A stretch of DNA of 64,000 nt from Metallyticus violacea (GCA_030762175.1 CM060843.1:116024869-116088868); one strand, 5' to 3'; counted from the stretch's first letter, positions 1-10,842 are shown. Notes: generated from the letters alone by a model not told the origin. Numbers and translations: made by a program.

Positions 1-1271
1 AATAGGCCCGTGTAAATGGCCTTTTTTTGTCATTCTCGCACCAGGAGCTAAACAATCACAAGCTCGCGTGTTTTAGTTTCCAAAGCTGGAATATTGAGGA
101 AAATTAAACTCTAATTCTCTTAAATAAGAACAGATCTGTAGCAAAATTGCTTACTAAAATATTATAAAATAACTGGGAAATTGTGAACCTTTATAAGCAA
201 ATATTACTCTAATTTTTAACAATTTTGTCTTTGCAATATACATTAACCCTAAAATTCTAGCATTTGGTCTAACAAGACCATTAAGTCGGTTTTTAATAAT
301 TCATTTTTTGTTATGATTAAAATTTCACATGTACCAGTTACCCATCCGCCAACTACGCTCGGGCGCCGCGGCAGCAGGCCAGCAGACAGATTCTGTCCTT
401 ATCTATCCGTAACCTTCCTGCAAATTAAACATTCACACAGTAGATTATTACAGATTTCCAAAGTGGTGCCGTGCATTCTGGACACCTGGAGCCGACATCA
501 GAACTTGCATAACGATGGGCATGCGCGTATCTGCCGGATACTGTTCCAATCTGAAAGCAGGTCATTGATACCTACCCAAACAAAAACTCGGCATTTAACG
601 CGACTGCATCACGTAATACACCCTCACCTTTAACGCTATCGAGCGAGCAGGGGTGGTGGTGCTACTGTTATCGACTGTGACCTCTATAACGCTTCAGAGC
701 ATGGTTTAACGTCCGAGGAAAGAGACCTCTCTAATTATTGGGTGCCGGAATTATACGTTAGTCTGAACCTGCCCACTTTGCGGCAGGTGGGATTGGGAGC
801 CACCAAATGAAAAGCATTCATTCCTCCACACCGTATGGATTAATGGCCAAACTCACTGTCACCACCCCACGAATGTTGGTTACAGTGTGCACGAAGCCGT
901 CATTATGTTCACCGTTTAGAATGGGGGACTTGCAGCTGGAGGGATTTTCTATAGCGTACATAGCAAAATTACCCATTAATAAAATAAAAATATGTATCTC
1001 AAATATCCCATTCTTACGACTTCCCGCCTCCCTTTTCTTCCTTTTTCAAGTACACCCGCCATTAGAAAGAGCGGCTATAATGGTTTGGACAACAGTGAAA
1101 TATCTCTTGCTTTAAAATTTATTGATAACTAGTTATCAGTGTAGCTGTGTTATGTTTTTCTAAAATAAATGCTAAATTATATATAGAATGTACATACAAT
1201 TTTAGTCTATTTTTATAAAACAACGCTTGTCGAAAATGAAATTTAGAAACATGTAGATATGTATGTTGATA
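1..1271. other. Intergenic, with a G+C-richer block
   Basis: No gene is recognised. The first 330 bases and the last 200 are A+T-rich. About 340-800 is clearly richer in G+C and contains CpG-rich patches (for example 360-385 and 630-660). The + frames at 313-633 and 807-1115 show no family motif, signal peptide or membrane segment. The block could be a divergent exon, a promoter or an old repeat; the sequence alone does not decide. Confidence 0.5.
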
Positions 1272-2174
1272 CAGAAGGTGCCAAAAATGTATACATGCTT
1301 CAATCAAAGAAAAACTGTGTTAACATAACAAAACTGAATTCACACAATCAGAAAATGATGAACACTAATAATCTTAGACTTTTACAGTTACAACAGTTGC
1401 TCAAAATGCCCACCATCGGCGTCGACACACTTCTGAGTACGTTGAACTACTGATTGAGCAACGTTTGCAAAAGTGTCCTCAGCCATTGCAGCACATGGCG
1501 TTTCAATTTCTTCCCGAAGTGCTGCCAGTGTAGCTGGTTTTCTACGGTATACAACATCCTTAAGAGTTCCCCATAAGTAGAAGTTCAACGGAGTTAGATC
1601 CGGAGAAAGCGGTGGAAACTCAATCGGACCTCTTCATCGAATTCAGTGCTTTAGAAGATTGTCATCAATGTACGCATATACATATCGGTGGTAATGTGGT
1701 GGTGCACCATCCTGTTGGAAGTAAAATTCCTCGTGAATTTTATGCATGGTGGATAACGCGGAATTGCTATTTGCGTTGGTGGTTCTGTTCTGTACATACG
1801 TCTCCATTGCCTTTGAACTTCAACAATATTCTTGGTTTTCCAATACACTTCAAAATTGCTTTTCGCTGTTCTCACGATAATCTTGGCTCCATAATGTTGT
1901 AGCAACGCTAGCATAACGTAATATGAGTAACATCTTTTACAGAATATAATATGATAATCTTAGCTTCATTTGTTCGTTGTTGTTTTACGATAATCTTGAC
2001 TTCATTTATTCATTGTTGGTTTACCTGTCCCGTAGCAACGCTATCATAATGTGTGTGAGTCGCATCAGTTTAGAAAACATCATATTGCATATTACTGTTG
2101 TTTTTCGGTCCAACTTTGAAATATATTAAATAGACATCTACAGTGAAAGTGTGTATACATTTTTGGCACCCTGG
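1272..2174 (-). mobile_element. IS630/Tc1-like element, family X copy 1 (internal deletion)
   Basis: A 903-bp element bounded by imperfect terminal inverted repeats. The left one holds GGTGCCAAAAATGTATACA (1277-1295) and the right one its complement (about 2151-2170). TA dinucleotides flank both ends (1270-1271 and 2175-2176), as expected for the IS630/Tc1/mariner superfamily, which inserts at TA. The transposase remnant is on the minus strand. Two related copies with different internal deletions lie at 26687-27393 and 59420-59757. Between the right terminal repeat and the start of the remnant there is about 280 bp of untranslated sequence, which all three copies share. Confidence 0.9.
1388..1914 (-). 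pseudogene. IS630-like transposase remnant (family X)
   Basis: Remnant of a DDE transposase that would cut and paste the surrounding element. Reading down the minus strand there is an ancestral start (MEPRLS-like, about 1894), broken by a stop, and then an N-terminal helix-turn-helix segment of the DUF4817 kind (EVYWKTKNIVEVQRQW). Near 1745 this jumps directly to the second catalytic region (QQDGAPPHYH, another frame), followed by SPDLTPLNFYLWG and a C-terminus ending DADGGHFEQLL. Roughly residues 45-220 of a family member, including the first catalytic Asp, are therefore deleted. The last catalytic Asp of the PLDFYLWG motif reads Asn. With at least one stop and two frame changes it cannot be active. 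The family is clear; no gene symbol applies. Confidence 0.88.
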
Positions 2175-2176
2175 TA

Positions 2177-2410
2177 TTTGTATTTTCTAATTTTGTTAAT
2201 TCAACATCACCATTCATTTCAAAGCATTGTGTCCAATGCTCGAATGCAGCACGATAGACGATTCTAATGATATCGCCTGAAATCGTTACACACGCTTCCC
2301 GGATACGGTTCCTCAGATCCTGGAAATCTGTTATTTCGGTTTTGAACACTTGTAACATGATAAAGACTCCCAAGCAAAAGTGTAAGGATATCAAAACAAG
2401 TAAACATGAT
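2177..2410 (-). pseudogene. C-terminal relic of a second IS630-like transposase (family Y)
   Basis: Immediately beyond the TA flank of the 1272-2174 element, the minus strand reads a different IS630-like C-terminus. A degraded third-Asp region (DILTLLLGSLYHV, expected PLDFxLWGxLK) is followed in another frame by DFQDLRNRIREACVTISGD and CFEMNGDVELT, which match the helical tail and final MNGxHxE-type motif of IS630/Tc-like transposases. It lacks the two upstream catalytic regions. Its residues differ from family X, so it is a separate relic. The family X element either inserted next to it or interrupted it. Assignment rests on motif order, not an alignment. Confidence 0.6.
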
Positions 2411-2480
2411 GATTATATTTGAGATGATGCTCTGCCTATTCATTTGTTTTGAAATCATTAGTCAAGACATTCTCTTACAT

Positions 2481-2570
2481 CCAATGCAAAATGTACATCC
2501 AATGCAAAATGTACATCCAATGCAAAATGTACATCCAATCCAAAATGTACATCCAATGCAAAATGTACAT
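2481..2570 (+). repeat. 18-bp minisatellite, five units
   Basis: Five head-to-tail copies of an 18-bp unit, CCAATGCAAAATGTACAT, starting at 2481, 2499, 2517, 2535 and 2553. Only the fourth differs, by one base (G to C). A partial unit follows. Because 18 is a multiple of three, the array stays open in one + frame and gives a repeated six-residue peptide. I see no evidence that it is expressed. Confidence 0.95.
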
Positions 2571-2729
2571 CAATGAATGTGTCATATCATGTACTGACCA
2601 TTGCCACTCGTTTCTTAATGAGCAGTATTCTGTTGTGATGGCCTGAAATAAAAATAAGACATAAAGAATGCATTACACAGTACTTTGGAACGGAAGTTGG
2701 GCATGTTTAAATAAGTTTAAAATACATAT

Positions 2730-3270
2730 TTACAGTGAGACAAGTTACTAGCTGATAGAATGTGGGTGCGTACCAGTCGTCAAGGCTGCATCATGCATTT
2801 GCAGGTAGCAGCTTATAGTTAGTCTTAGGATGGTTTGTCAGCGAGTGATTGTGTGTTACTATAGGGGCTGTCATTATGTGTAAATTGTGTAATATGCCAT
2901 GGTCCTGCCAATCAACAAATAAATAAATAAATAAAACGATTCTTGTGTTAAGGCGATTTGCAATGAAATACTCTGGCAATCGTGTTCCAGGCAGAGAAAC
3001 TATTTGCAGCTTGTTTAAAATTACAAGAGATAAGGTTCCTCATTGACAAGATACGTATTCCGAAACGCCATGTTCTTACAGAAGAAATTACAAAATTTCC
3101 TATGTAGATGCTTACAACGCATTGTCCCTAAGGGGTATAAGTATTTACATCTCTTACAGGTTAACACATATTATTATCAGTTTTAAATGCAGTAACATTT
3201 TATGTTCTCAGTTTAAATATAAATACATTAAATTTATCCCCGATAACTCCACATCCCCCCTTTTTGTGAC
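2730..3270 (+). mobile_element. DUF4817-type transposon relic, copy A (N-terminus only)
   Basis: A dispersed repeat homologous over about 500 bp to 13410-13990 in the same orientation. Its + strand carries a degraded N-terminal helix-turn-helix of an IS630-like, DUF4817-type transposase: SGNRVPGRETICSLFK (about 2970-3020), then after a frame change IRIPKRHVLTEE (about 3050-3090). These correspond to the VPSRETI...KRHVLTEE region preceding the linker in the family. No catalytic Asp region follows. Both copies stop at the same point, so the loss probably predates their dispersal. End points are approximate, because no clean terminal inverted repeat was found. Confidence 0.65.
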
Positions 3271-4350
3271 ATAAACAGTAAGTAATCGCGCTCAGGCGTT
3301 CCTTGACTCAATTGACCTCACTGTTTCTACATACCTGCCCTCATGCCTCTGCCGCTGGCACTTGTACCCGCGGGTCGATATTTCCTCGTTCATTCCTTAT
3401 CTATCGGCATGTGAGTATGGTGATGACATCGGCTATTTAAAATGATTAGTTACCACGTGCGTTGTCCAAACGCTCGAGCGGTTATTACTTTGGATCGGCG
3501 CGAGCTTATTGTCTCTTCCCCCTGAGTTAGCAAGTTGCAGGCTGTAGGTAAGACGTTCCCATAGGGAATGCAACTATTTTGGATATCCTTTTGAAATTGA
3601 AAGTGAGCTTCTTGCCTACCATGAAGACCCACGTTTGGCTTTATTTGTTTTATTTTATTTGAAAAGTAAATTATACATATAATTTTTGTCAAATTTTAGG
3701 GTAATGCTATAATATTTTGTTAGAGCAATCACGAGGTTGTGCTGGAACAAAAGACTGCTACTAAAGTGTTTCAAGTGTTCTGGATTTGCTTGTTATTTAT
3801 TTAATGATATTTTAATGGATCACCTGCAAATAGGAGAAAGCACAATAGGATAGTTTCTTTGTATTTTCAATACGGGAAATATTCATAGCATATGCTCCTT
3901 ATATATAGAAACATTTTAAATGTTTTAAGGGGTTTTAAAAGTTTAATGGCAATAATTTTACTATATTTGTTCCTTTTTACATTGTTACTGGCCTCGTGCA
4001 ATATTAATTGTTTCAACTTAAGTTGTTTAGTTTGTAGTATTGCATTCAACTTGATTAGTAACTGTTTAATAATGTTGTTAATGTTGCTAAATCCTCACAT
4101 TATTTAACCAACACACAACAACCCGATTCCACGGATCCTCTAGGCAATAATTAGCATTAACGTAAATATTTTTTTCATTATTTTGTAAATTTCCTGAAAA
4201 TTGCCATAAACCTTCAATCTCGTAAATGCTTAAAGTCACGTGTCGCATGAATTCCTTTTAAAACAATCCATTATTTGGTGAAAATGGATTGAAACCATGT
4301 AATAACTAGTTCACCGTGTTCCTTACAATGAAATATTTGCATTTCCGTAT
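3271..4350. other. Unannotated intergenic stretch
   Basis: A+T-rich except for a moderately G+C-rich patch near 3290-3420. The short frames at 3450-3692 (-) and 3892-4107 (+) have no recognisable motif. Nothing else is supported. Confidence 0.5.
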
Positions 4351-4353
4351 GGG

Positions 4354-4640
4354 ACCGCAACGGGTGACCGAGGTCGTTAAGGCGCGGACTCGTGAGCGCG
4401 AGGTCTGGGGTTAGAATCCCACCAGGACCGTCCTCCCTGACTGAGTTTTTTTCCCCAAGTTTTTCCAATCTTCAAAAATGGCAAATGCCAGGGAGTACCC
4501 TAAAAGTTAGGCTCGAACGTTTCCTTCCTTATAAAAAAATCCTTTCTCAATTTATCATTTCATCTCGTGTATCACCAGTGTTCACCACCTGTGGTGCCCC
4601 AGTAGTAAAAACGGGCGTTAAACACTATTCATTCATTCAT
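4354..4640 (+). mobile_element. SINE-1 copy, full length, tRNA-derived
   Basis: Has a tRNA-like head: an A-box-like stretch at 4362-4382 (GTGACCGAGGTCGTTAAGGC) and a B-box-like GGGGTTAGAATCCC about 30 bases later. A conserved body follows (CCTCCCTGACTGAG, then GGGCGTTAAACACT), and the tail is (ATTC)n. Flanks carry a decayed target duplication (TCCGTAtGG near 4344 against TCCGTAaGG near 4641). The head resembles a class II tRNA (Ser/Leu type), but this is not a functional tRNA because pairing is lost and a 200-bp body follows. SINEs are transcribed by RNA polymerase III and moved by a partner LINE. Related copies lie at 8333, 9455, 15645, 20971, 21463 and 59202. Confidence 0.85.
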
Positions 4641-4651
4641 CTCCGTAAGGA

Positions 4652-6093
4652 GCTGCCATTACAGATTAAACTTCGAAATGTCTGCACTTGTCTGACTAAA
4701 CGGCAACATCAAATCAGCGGCAGTTGACTGTCAATAAAAGCGATCATTGGTTCTGGGTCACTATGCGGTAAGTGTATCTATGTAAGAAATAAAATAGGTA
4801 AAACTTCAATAGTTTCTCTGCAAGACAGAAACAAACTAGGCTATAATGACTACATATGATGTCTTTATAAATAGGCAGAACACAGTGGTAAACATAATTT
4901 ACTTCTAGAGAGGGAAATATCACAAACAAACACAGCAGCCCAGCCAAACAGTATCTCTGGTTAAAGGTACACAAGAGAAGACAGTGTGGACATTTTGAGA
5001 ACGTGTAATAAATCTCACAAGCCGACAGGCATAGATTATAAAAAAAAAGTGCTTATCTGTATTAAATGTTCTTCTAATCAGCTGGACACTAAGTACTTTA
5101 AAATAAACAACTTCTAATTGATTAGTTCAAGCCCGGTTTCTATGAACAAAAATTTTACTGATAAGCGTTTTCCTTAGTCCTTTCCTCCTTCTTTTCTTTT
5201 TCTCTAATGTAAACAATAACCAATTTTAGACACGAAACTATTCCAAACTCATTTCTGTCATTAAATTATAACTTTCCATTTCCCGTTGCTTTACTCGAAA
5301 GCGCATAATAAACACAAGGGCCACAGACTGTCAATGTTGCCTTACACTCGCTTTCGCTAGTTCAACCGAGAACAGGAACCCTAATTATACCACCATTTAT
5401 TTACATTAGCATGACTGTTTTGCAAACGTTGTTTTATGTATACATCTAGTCAACTTTGATATGGTGAAAGTTTAAAGTAATAATTTAATTTGTTCATTCA
5501 TGAACTTCCTAATTTAAATACAGTAATATTGTAAATGGTATCTCTTTTGTTATATAGTATGTAATTTCGTTGGTATTAGTGTTCGCTTAATTTAATTAAC
5601 TTCTGTTATTAGTTTTTGTATTTTTATGTTGGACATACTGAGAGACAATGTCTATTAACAGTTAAAATAATCTGATGTTTAAATAAAACTGTTAAGTGAA
5701 GTTTAATTAAATATTCATTTTTATCCAATTGATTCATACCTAATTTAATCCGTGTCAACCAAACATAGCACAGCGTCACCCAATAAGTAACAGGAAAAAT
5801 AAACGTTCGTTCGTGCTTTAGTGTTATAGATTTGTGGCTATGAGGATGAAAAATATTTAAAATAGAAACAGGTAAAGCCAATTCGAGCAAAACGCTCTTG
5901 GATAAAGCTTTGAGCTACCGTTTTGGTCTTATAAGCAGTTATAAGGTTGAACAGAACTCTTGATTGCTTGATTTAGAACCAAATATAATTCCATTACACA
6001 GAGTGATTAAAAATCTGGTTCTATTTTTCTGAAAAACATATTAGATCCAAACCCATATAGTGAATGTAAACCCTAACACACAATCTACCTCAG
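4652..6093. other. Unannotated A+T-rich stretch
   Basis: No gene or repeat is recognised. Frames at 4744-4974 (-) and 5624-5890 (-) are hydrophobic or A+T-driven without family motifs. Confidence 0.5.
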
Positions 6094-6700
6094 TTAATCC
6101 ACATGACCATCCAGCACTTTCACACACAATTCCAAGCAACGCACCACTTCACGAAACACATTTTCATGCAAAAAAAAAAAAAAGTTTGAGATCAGAATTT
6201 AAGGCGGTTTGAAGCTCTAGCAATTAACTTACGTGGAAGTTTTGTTTTCAGGTACTTACAACAACCTGTGCAAAATGAGGGTATACTTCATCCTGTTGGA
6301 AAACCACCGTTTCAAAGATGCAACCCTGCTGCAGTTTTGGTTGAAGGAAGAGCTGCAACATTTCCAGATACGAAATATCTATCACTGTGTGTTCTGCGAA
6401 GAAGAATGGCCCATACACCTTACACTTTGTGATTCCCAACCACAAATTGGCGTTAGAGGTGTTTCGTTCCCACTCGAGGATCTAATTTGGTTATTCATTT
6501 GCCCAAACTCTGCAGTTATGTGGGCTGACCATGCCACATGTGTCGAAGTTGGCTTCATCGCTAAATAGCACATTCTGCAGCAAATTATTCTCTTCGATTG
6601 CCTCCAACAGGTCTCGCGACCAGCGCAGTCTTCCCTTCCTAGCCTTTGTCCGATTTGGAGGTGGTATGGCCGTTTTTCCAAGTTGTAGTGGAGAAATTTT
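6094..6700 (-). pseudogene. IS630-like transposase relic
   Basis: Minus-strand relic of a DDE transposase in two frames. From the right it reads DLLEAIEENNLLQNV, then the first catalytic region FSDEANF (about 6545-6570), VWANE, and LGITKCKVYGPFFFAEHT, which matches the conserved VWxGI...GPFFF segment. Next come YLEMLQLFLQPKL and the second catalytic region, FQQDE (usual FQQDG). The part carrying the third Asp is missing. The extreme C-terminus VFREVVRCLELCVKVLDGH (6094-6167) is still present. Weak N-terminal similarity continues to about 6840. Multiple frame changes and the missing catalytic segment make it non-functional. It is not from family X, because the motifs differ. Confidence 0.8.
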
Positions 6701-6844
6701 TACACTGTGTGTTGATGTATATTCAACTTAGTCATCTGGTTGATGCTTTTGAGCTTCCGCTAGTTGCATTCTCTATCTGTTGCGCAATTACAGCTGGCTG
6801 ACTTGGAGATATTGATAAAGTTTTCTGTTTATTTTATAACAATT

Positions 6845-6908
6845 CTGACAACCCTTCAGAGCTTTACACGAGCCCAAGCAGTCGCGAGCAACACTTTGAG
6901 AACCACTG
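6845..6908 (-). mobile_element. hAT (Charlie-like) terminal fragment
   Basis: Read on the minus strand, this begins CAGTGGTTCTCAAAGTG at 6908. That is the characteristic outer terminal inverted repeat of hAT-Charlie-type elements. About 50 more bases follow (including CTCGCGACTGC) before similarity cannot be judged. I found no matching opposite terminus nearby, so this is a solitary end, probably of a short non-autonomous element whose other end has decayed. Confidence 0.55.
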
Positions 6909-8332
6909 ATTTAAATTATATAACATAAATTTCGTACAACTAGGAAACGTGCGCATATTTATGAACTTTCAGTGAGCTCGTTAAGGATTTCTTGGTGAAC
7001 GATGATTATTAATCCCCTCAGCAGGCAAACAAGAACTGAAGAGTGACAGGCATAAGAGTGATTTGTAGCTCGATCTGTGTACTCCTTCTACCTGTATCAA
7101 CATAACTTCACTCCGTTTCATTCCGGTTTTATTGCTTAGAAATTCCATTTTCTAATTATCACACTTAACATGGAGATTCAATTTCTGAAACCTTTTCTTT
7201 TTAATAACGTTCATATTTATCTTCCTAAAATTTTAATTTTTCGTCTTAATTTTTGGCTAGTTTATATTTCTGTTTTGTGTATTTTCTAAATTCTGTTAGA
7301 TGTGCCTTTAGTTTCATTAATAAAAACAGTTTGGATTACTGAATATCCGTTTTGATAATTATCTTATCATCCCTTTGTTCCACATGTTCTATTTCAGTAG
7401 TTTCGTACTTCATATAAAATATTTTGTATCTTATTTGCGTAATATAAAAACACAATTTGGTTGCAATAGAGTTATAGCAGAATGTTGTTTCTTTTCTTCG
7501 AAATCTACCCCATAATATTTCAGCTAAAACACTTCTATAGAATTTGAATAAATGTATAATACAATGCAACAGTAATAATAATACAAAATCGAAACCATAC
7601 AAAAATGTTGAAAATGCAGTAAAATATAAATATTTAAATGCTCCAGGTCTTCCAGTAAGTGGGCCAGTGGTGTGGATCGAAGGCATATGCTGTGTTCCTG
7701 ATGCAGAGTTTGGGACTGCGTCAACGAGGGTGGGGCTGCAGCGTGTTTAATTTTTATATATATACATTCTTGCCTTCCCTGGCTAAACTGTCACACGTCC
7801 CTTGGTATTTGTTCCCTTAGGTAGTACCTTAGTTCAAAAGTTTTAAATCGGCAGGTGTGGAACCTTTATCAAGCTATAACGCTATGCCAAGTGTCAAGTT
7901 CTCTTTATCCTTTCGCTAGTACGGAATATGTTCCCGACTTATGAATCTTTCTTCTGAGCGGTTTTACTACATTATAGAGGTTTGCATTGCACTTATCACT
8001 TAGCAAAGGTTTTTTGATCTCTTAATAAACGCTGAATTACACTTCTATTTTAATAAACCTTTAAAGGCAAAGAAAGCTGATGTCTCACAGTATTACTAGT
8101 ATTTATATATTATCTACGTTGTATGTTTAATTTACTGAAATCCGATTCTCATTATGGTGAAAGACTACATTTCACAGAATAACAAAATCTATTAGTAAAA
8201 ATTTTAAAGTAATAGCAATATAGAGATGTGTTAGTATTAAGTATAAGCATATTCCAACAATCTTCTTCCTGTGTAACTGGTAGGAAATTAGTGTATCTCT
8301 GGAGCTCATTTTAAAATAAATGGTATTTCAAA
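6909..8332. other. Unannotated intergenic stretch
   Basis: A+T-rich, with a G+C-richer patch at 7645-7750. The minus frame 7336-7686 (116 codons) and overlapping frames show no motif. No repeat match within the window was found. Confidence 0.5.
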
Positions 8333-8380
8333 CCGCCAGCACCGACTGGGTGGTGAATTCTTAAAGCACGGACTCGTGAT
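8333..8380 (+). mobile_element. SINE-1 head fragment
   Basis: A short piece matching only the 5' tRNA-like head of SINE-1: CCGCCA, then GGGTGGT, then TTAAAGCACGGACTCGTGA, in the same order as at 21463. The B box and body are absent. A 3'-truncated copy is unusual for SINEs, which normally lose the 5' end, so a later deletion is likely. Confidence 0.55.
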
Positions 8381-8504
8381 GAAACTAAGTAGTATATCTG
8401 CATATTTTGAGATTGGCTATACAAACATGACATTTCTTGAATAATAAATATCCTTATTTATATTCTATTAATGTTCAAATTTTTTTCTAGTTTATTTCAA
8501 CAGA

Positions 8505-9150
8505 CATTAGCGGGAGATTGAAGCGGTTTGGTAGGTCCCAATTATTACAACCTAATTATGAAGATATTTAGTAGGCTGCGGTTATGTGCCTGAGATTGGG
8601 CACCAATCTTGAAGCGATTTACTGTCGACCTCGATTGGCCTCACTTTGTGATGCGAATTTTGAAATGGTTTTGTAGTTTGATTGATTAATTGATTGATTA
8701 CGATAGACCTAGTTGCCGCGTGTGAAACTTACAGACGAGTGCTGCGGCGCGTGAAACTGAAAACCGCCTAACACAAGTAACGGAACTACGAACCGCGTGC
8801 CTCAGTAACGTCAAACTTATGAGCATTGCGAAATGCATGTATGTTATAACTGAACTTATAGAACTTATGACTGCGTCTGAGGAAAGAGTGAGTTGCCGAA
8901 CTGCGTGCCTCAGCAACTTGAACCTACAACTGCCTGTACCTGGTCGCGTGCAAAACTTAAAGTCTGCCTCATGAGCAATGGGCAAATGCGAACCGAATAT
9001 CCAGTGGAGTGACTATCTCCTTATATATTAAATGTAAATAAAATATCGTCGGCTAGAAGACGCAAAAAACATGCTCAATCTTCACGCGCATCTTGAAAAG
9101 TTTGAAACATAAATCTATCATTGGCTGCTTAGAGTTCACCTGCCGTATGT
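8505..9150 (-). repeat. Complex dispersed repeat R1, copy 1
   Basis: On the minus strand this matches 48610-49590 (+) in module order. First is GCAGGTGAACT plus AGCCAATG, then several irregularly spaced relatives of TAAGTTTCACACGCGGCAA. Next comes an AATCAAaCTACAAAACCA segment, then iterations of a roughly 30-35-bp motif containing CCAAACCGCTTCA and TTGGTGCCCAATCT. It contains no transposase motif. The minus frame at 8698-8985 is an artefact of the repeat. The copies differ by internal deletions and many substitutions, so they are old. The repeat's class is unknown. Confidence 0.7.
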
Positions 9151-9454
9151 ATTATTTGTTGTTTTAGAAAGTTTAATACTTTTGTCCACATTAGGCAACT
9201 TGAAGGCTAGCTGTTCAACCATCGGTGGGGGGTCAAAGCCCTTTAACAAATTTAAAGTTCTTCTGTTTATTAACTTGCCCCAGCAGTTATTTTAAAAAAG
9301 AAAAAGGTTTCACACGTTACGCTCTGGTTTCTTTCTCCCTACTGTAAATATTACATATGACCCTTTCGGTCATAAAATATTACGGTTATGTTTGTAACGG
9401 ACGATTATATTTATATTTCGGTGTGTGTGGGCCATAATTACAGTTTCAAGATCT
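9151..9454. other. Unannotated gap
   Basis: A+T-rich sequence between the R1 copy and a SINE-1 copy. Nothing is recognised. Confidence 0.5.
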
Positions 9455-9660
9455 GGGAGTCTGGACGTTCTCTCTGACTGAGATTGTTTTCCCTTCATTC
9501 CTCATAAATGGCAAGTACCGGGTAGAAATTCTAAACTTAGGCATGGATCGCTTCCTTTCTTCAAAGTATAAATACTTTTCTAATTTATCACTTCATCTCA
9601 TATATAATTATTGTGCACCGCCTGTGATGCATCAGCAGTAAAAACGAACATTAAACTATA
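9455..9660 (+). mobile_element. SINE-1 copy, 5'-truncated and diverged
   Basis: Body of SINE-1 from just before the CTCCCTGACTGAG equivalent (here CTCTCTGACTGAG, 9470-9482) to the TTAAACTATA equivalent of the conserved 3' end. The tRNA head with both promoter boxes is missing. Divergence is higher than in the 21463 copy, suggesting an older insertion. Confidence 0.75.
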
Positions 9661-10417
9661 TTAAAATAAAACGCCCGAGTTCGAGCAATATATCGTTGTA
9701 TAAGGTTACATTGACATTAATTTCTATCCATCCCCATTCCATCTCAATCTTACAGTGAATATTCTCAGCTCACATTTTACATGCAGTGTGCTTAATTGAT
9801 CTTTGTTATGAAACAGGATATAACTCACATTTTGAGTGCGCTCGTTCCAAGCCCTTTCACAAGGACACTGTGCCCCACCTCTGACCCATTTTTAGTTGAA
9901 TAACATTTATTTCACCTCATGAAATATATAAATACTGCATGCGCAGTTCAAATTCATATGTTGTTGCATTTCTTCATAGCAGCTGTTGAAATGATAAGTG
10001 CTTACTTATCAGCATAATGTGCATGTCTAGTAAAGAGCTGTGAATTAAAACCTACAAACGAAGGGAATACTTTCTTCTGAAATTCATCAGAACACGCCAG
10101 ATACTTAAGCTGAATGTGTTTTGTCTGCTGATATAGTAAAAAGATGCTGTAATGAATTTACATGCAGCAGAATATATTATGAAGTTGCACATAGCGGCGG
10201 TTTTAGGAAAACTGTCACACAGAAGAAAGATTCATTATAGTAAAAGATTTAGAACCGACATTTAGGCGATTTACTGCGAGGAATACAGTGGAGGAAACAT
10301 GTTTCTATACCAGAGTGCATATAAGATATTAACTGAGGAATGGGGATATGAAATAAGTAACGCTAGATGAATGTTTAGAGTGAACGCTTTTGTAAGCAAC
10401 ATCTAAGAGTCTTTCAA
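9661..10417. other. Unannotated stretch upstream of a mariner relic
   Basis: The N-terminal part of the mariner relic that starts at 10418 would be expected within the last 400-500 bases here, but I could not read it in any frame. No other feature is seen. Confidence 0.4.
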
Positions 10418-10842
10418 TTGACAAACAAAAGGTTCATGGCCTGGCTCCATTACTATGATTCTGTAACCAAAATACAAAGCAGGGAATCTGCAACTCCTAA
10501 GAAACTGAAGGAGTCAACAATCAGCAGGAATGATAATGTCATCTGTGGGATGCACAGGATATTATTCTATTTATTTGAAAAGAAGAGCCAAAATAACATT
10601 TTGTGTTATTCAATTTAATTTCAAAATTAGGATGCAATCAGGACGAAGTACGATGTGTATTTTCCTTCATCCCACAGTTCTTGTGTTGCAATTGACAAAG
10701 TAAAAGTTAAAGTGCTGGAACTATCTCGTTATTCTGCAAATTAGCTCCCAGCGACTTCGAAATTTTCCCAAAGTTGAAAACTTTTTTAACTGATCAAGGC
10801 GTCATTAAGGCTGTAAAAATACCAGAATACTATTGCTGAAAT
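10418..10842 (+). pseudogene. mariner transposase relic
   Basis: Plus-strand relic of a mariner DDD transposase. WLHYYDSVTKIQSRE matches the W(V/I)HxYDPETKxQSxxW block that follows the first catalytic Asp. The GD itself is lost. PKKLKESTIS follows, then after a frame change the third catalytic region LAPSDFEIFPKLKTFL (from 10743), close to LAPSDFxLFPKLKxFL. The second HDN region cannot be read. A degraded C-terminal tail follows. Several frame changes and deletions make it a dead copy. It is a different lineage from the mariner at 29898. Confidence 0.75.

Noticed and set aside
2481..2570. CRISPR-like periodic repeat
   Set aside because: Units are directly adjacent with no spacers, and the context is eukaryotic, so it is a minisatellite.
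8698..8985. 95-codon minus frame
   Set aside because: Lies entirely in repeat R1 and is not open in the second R1 copy.
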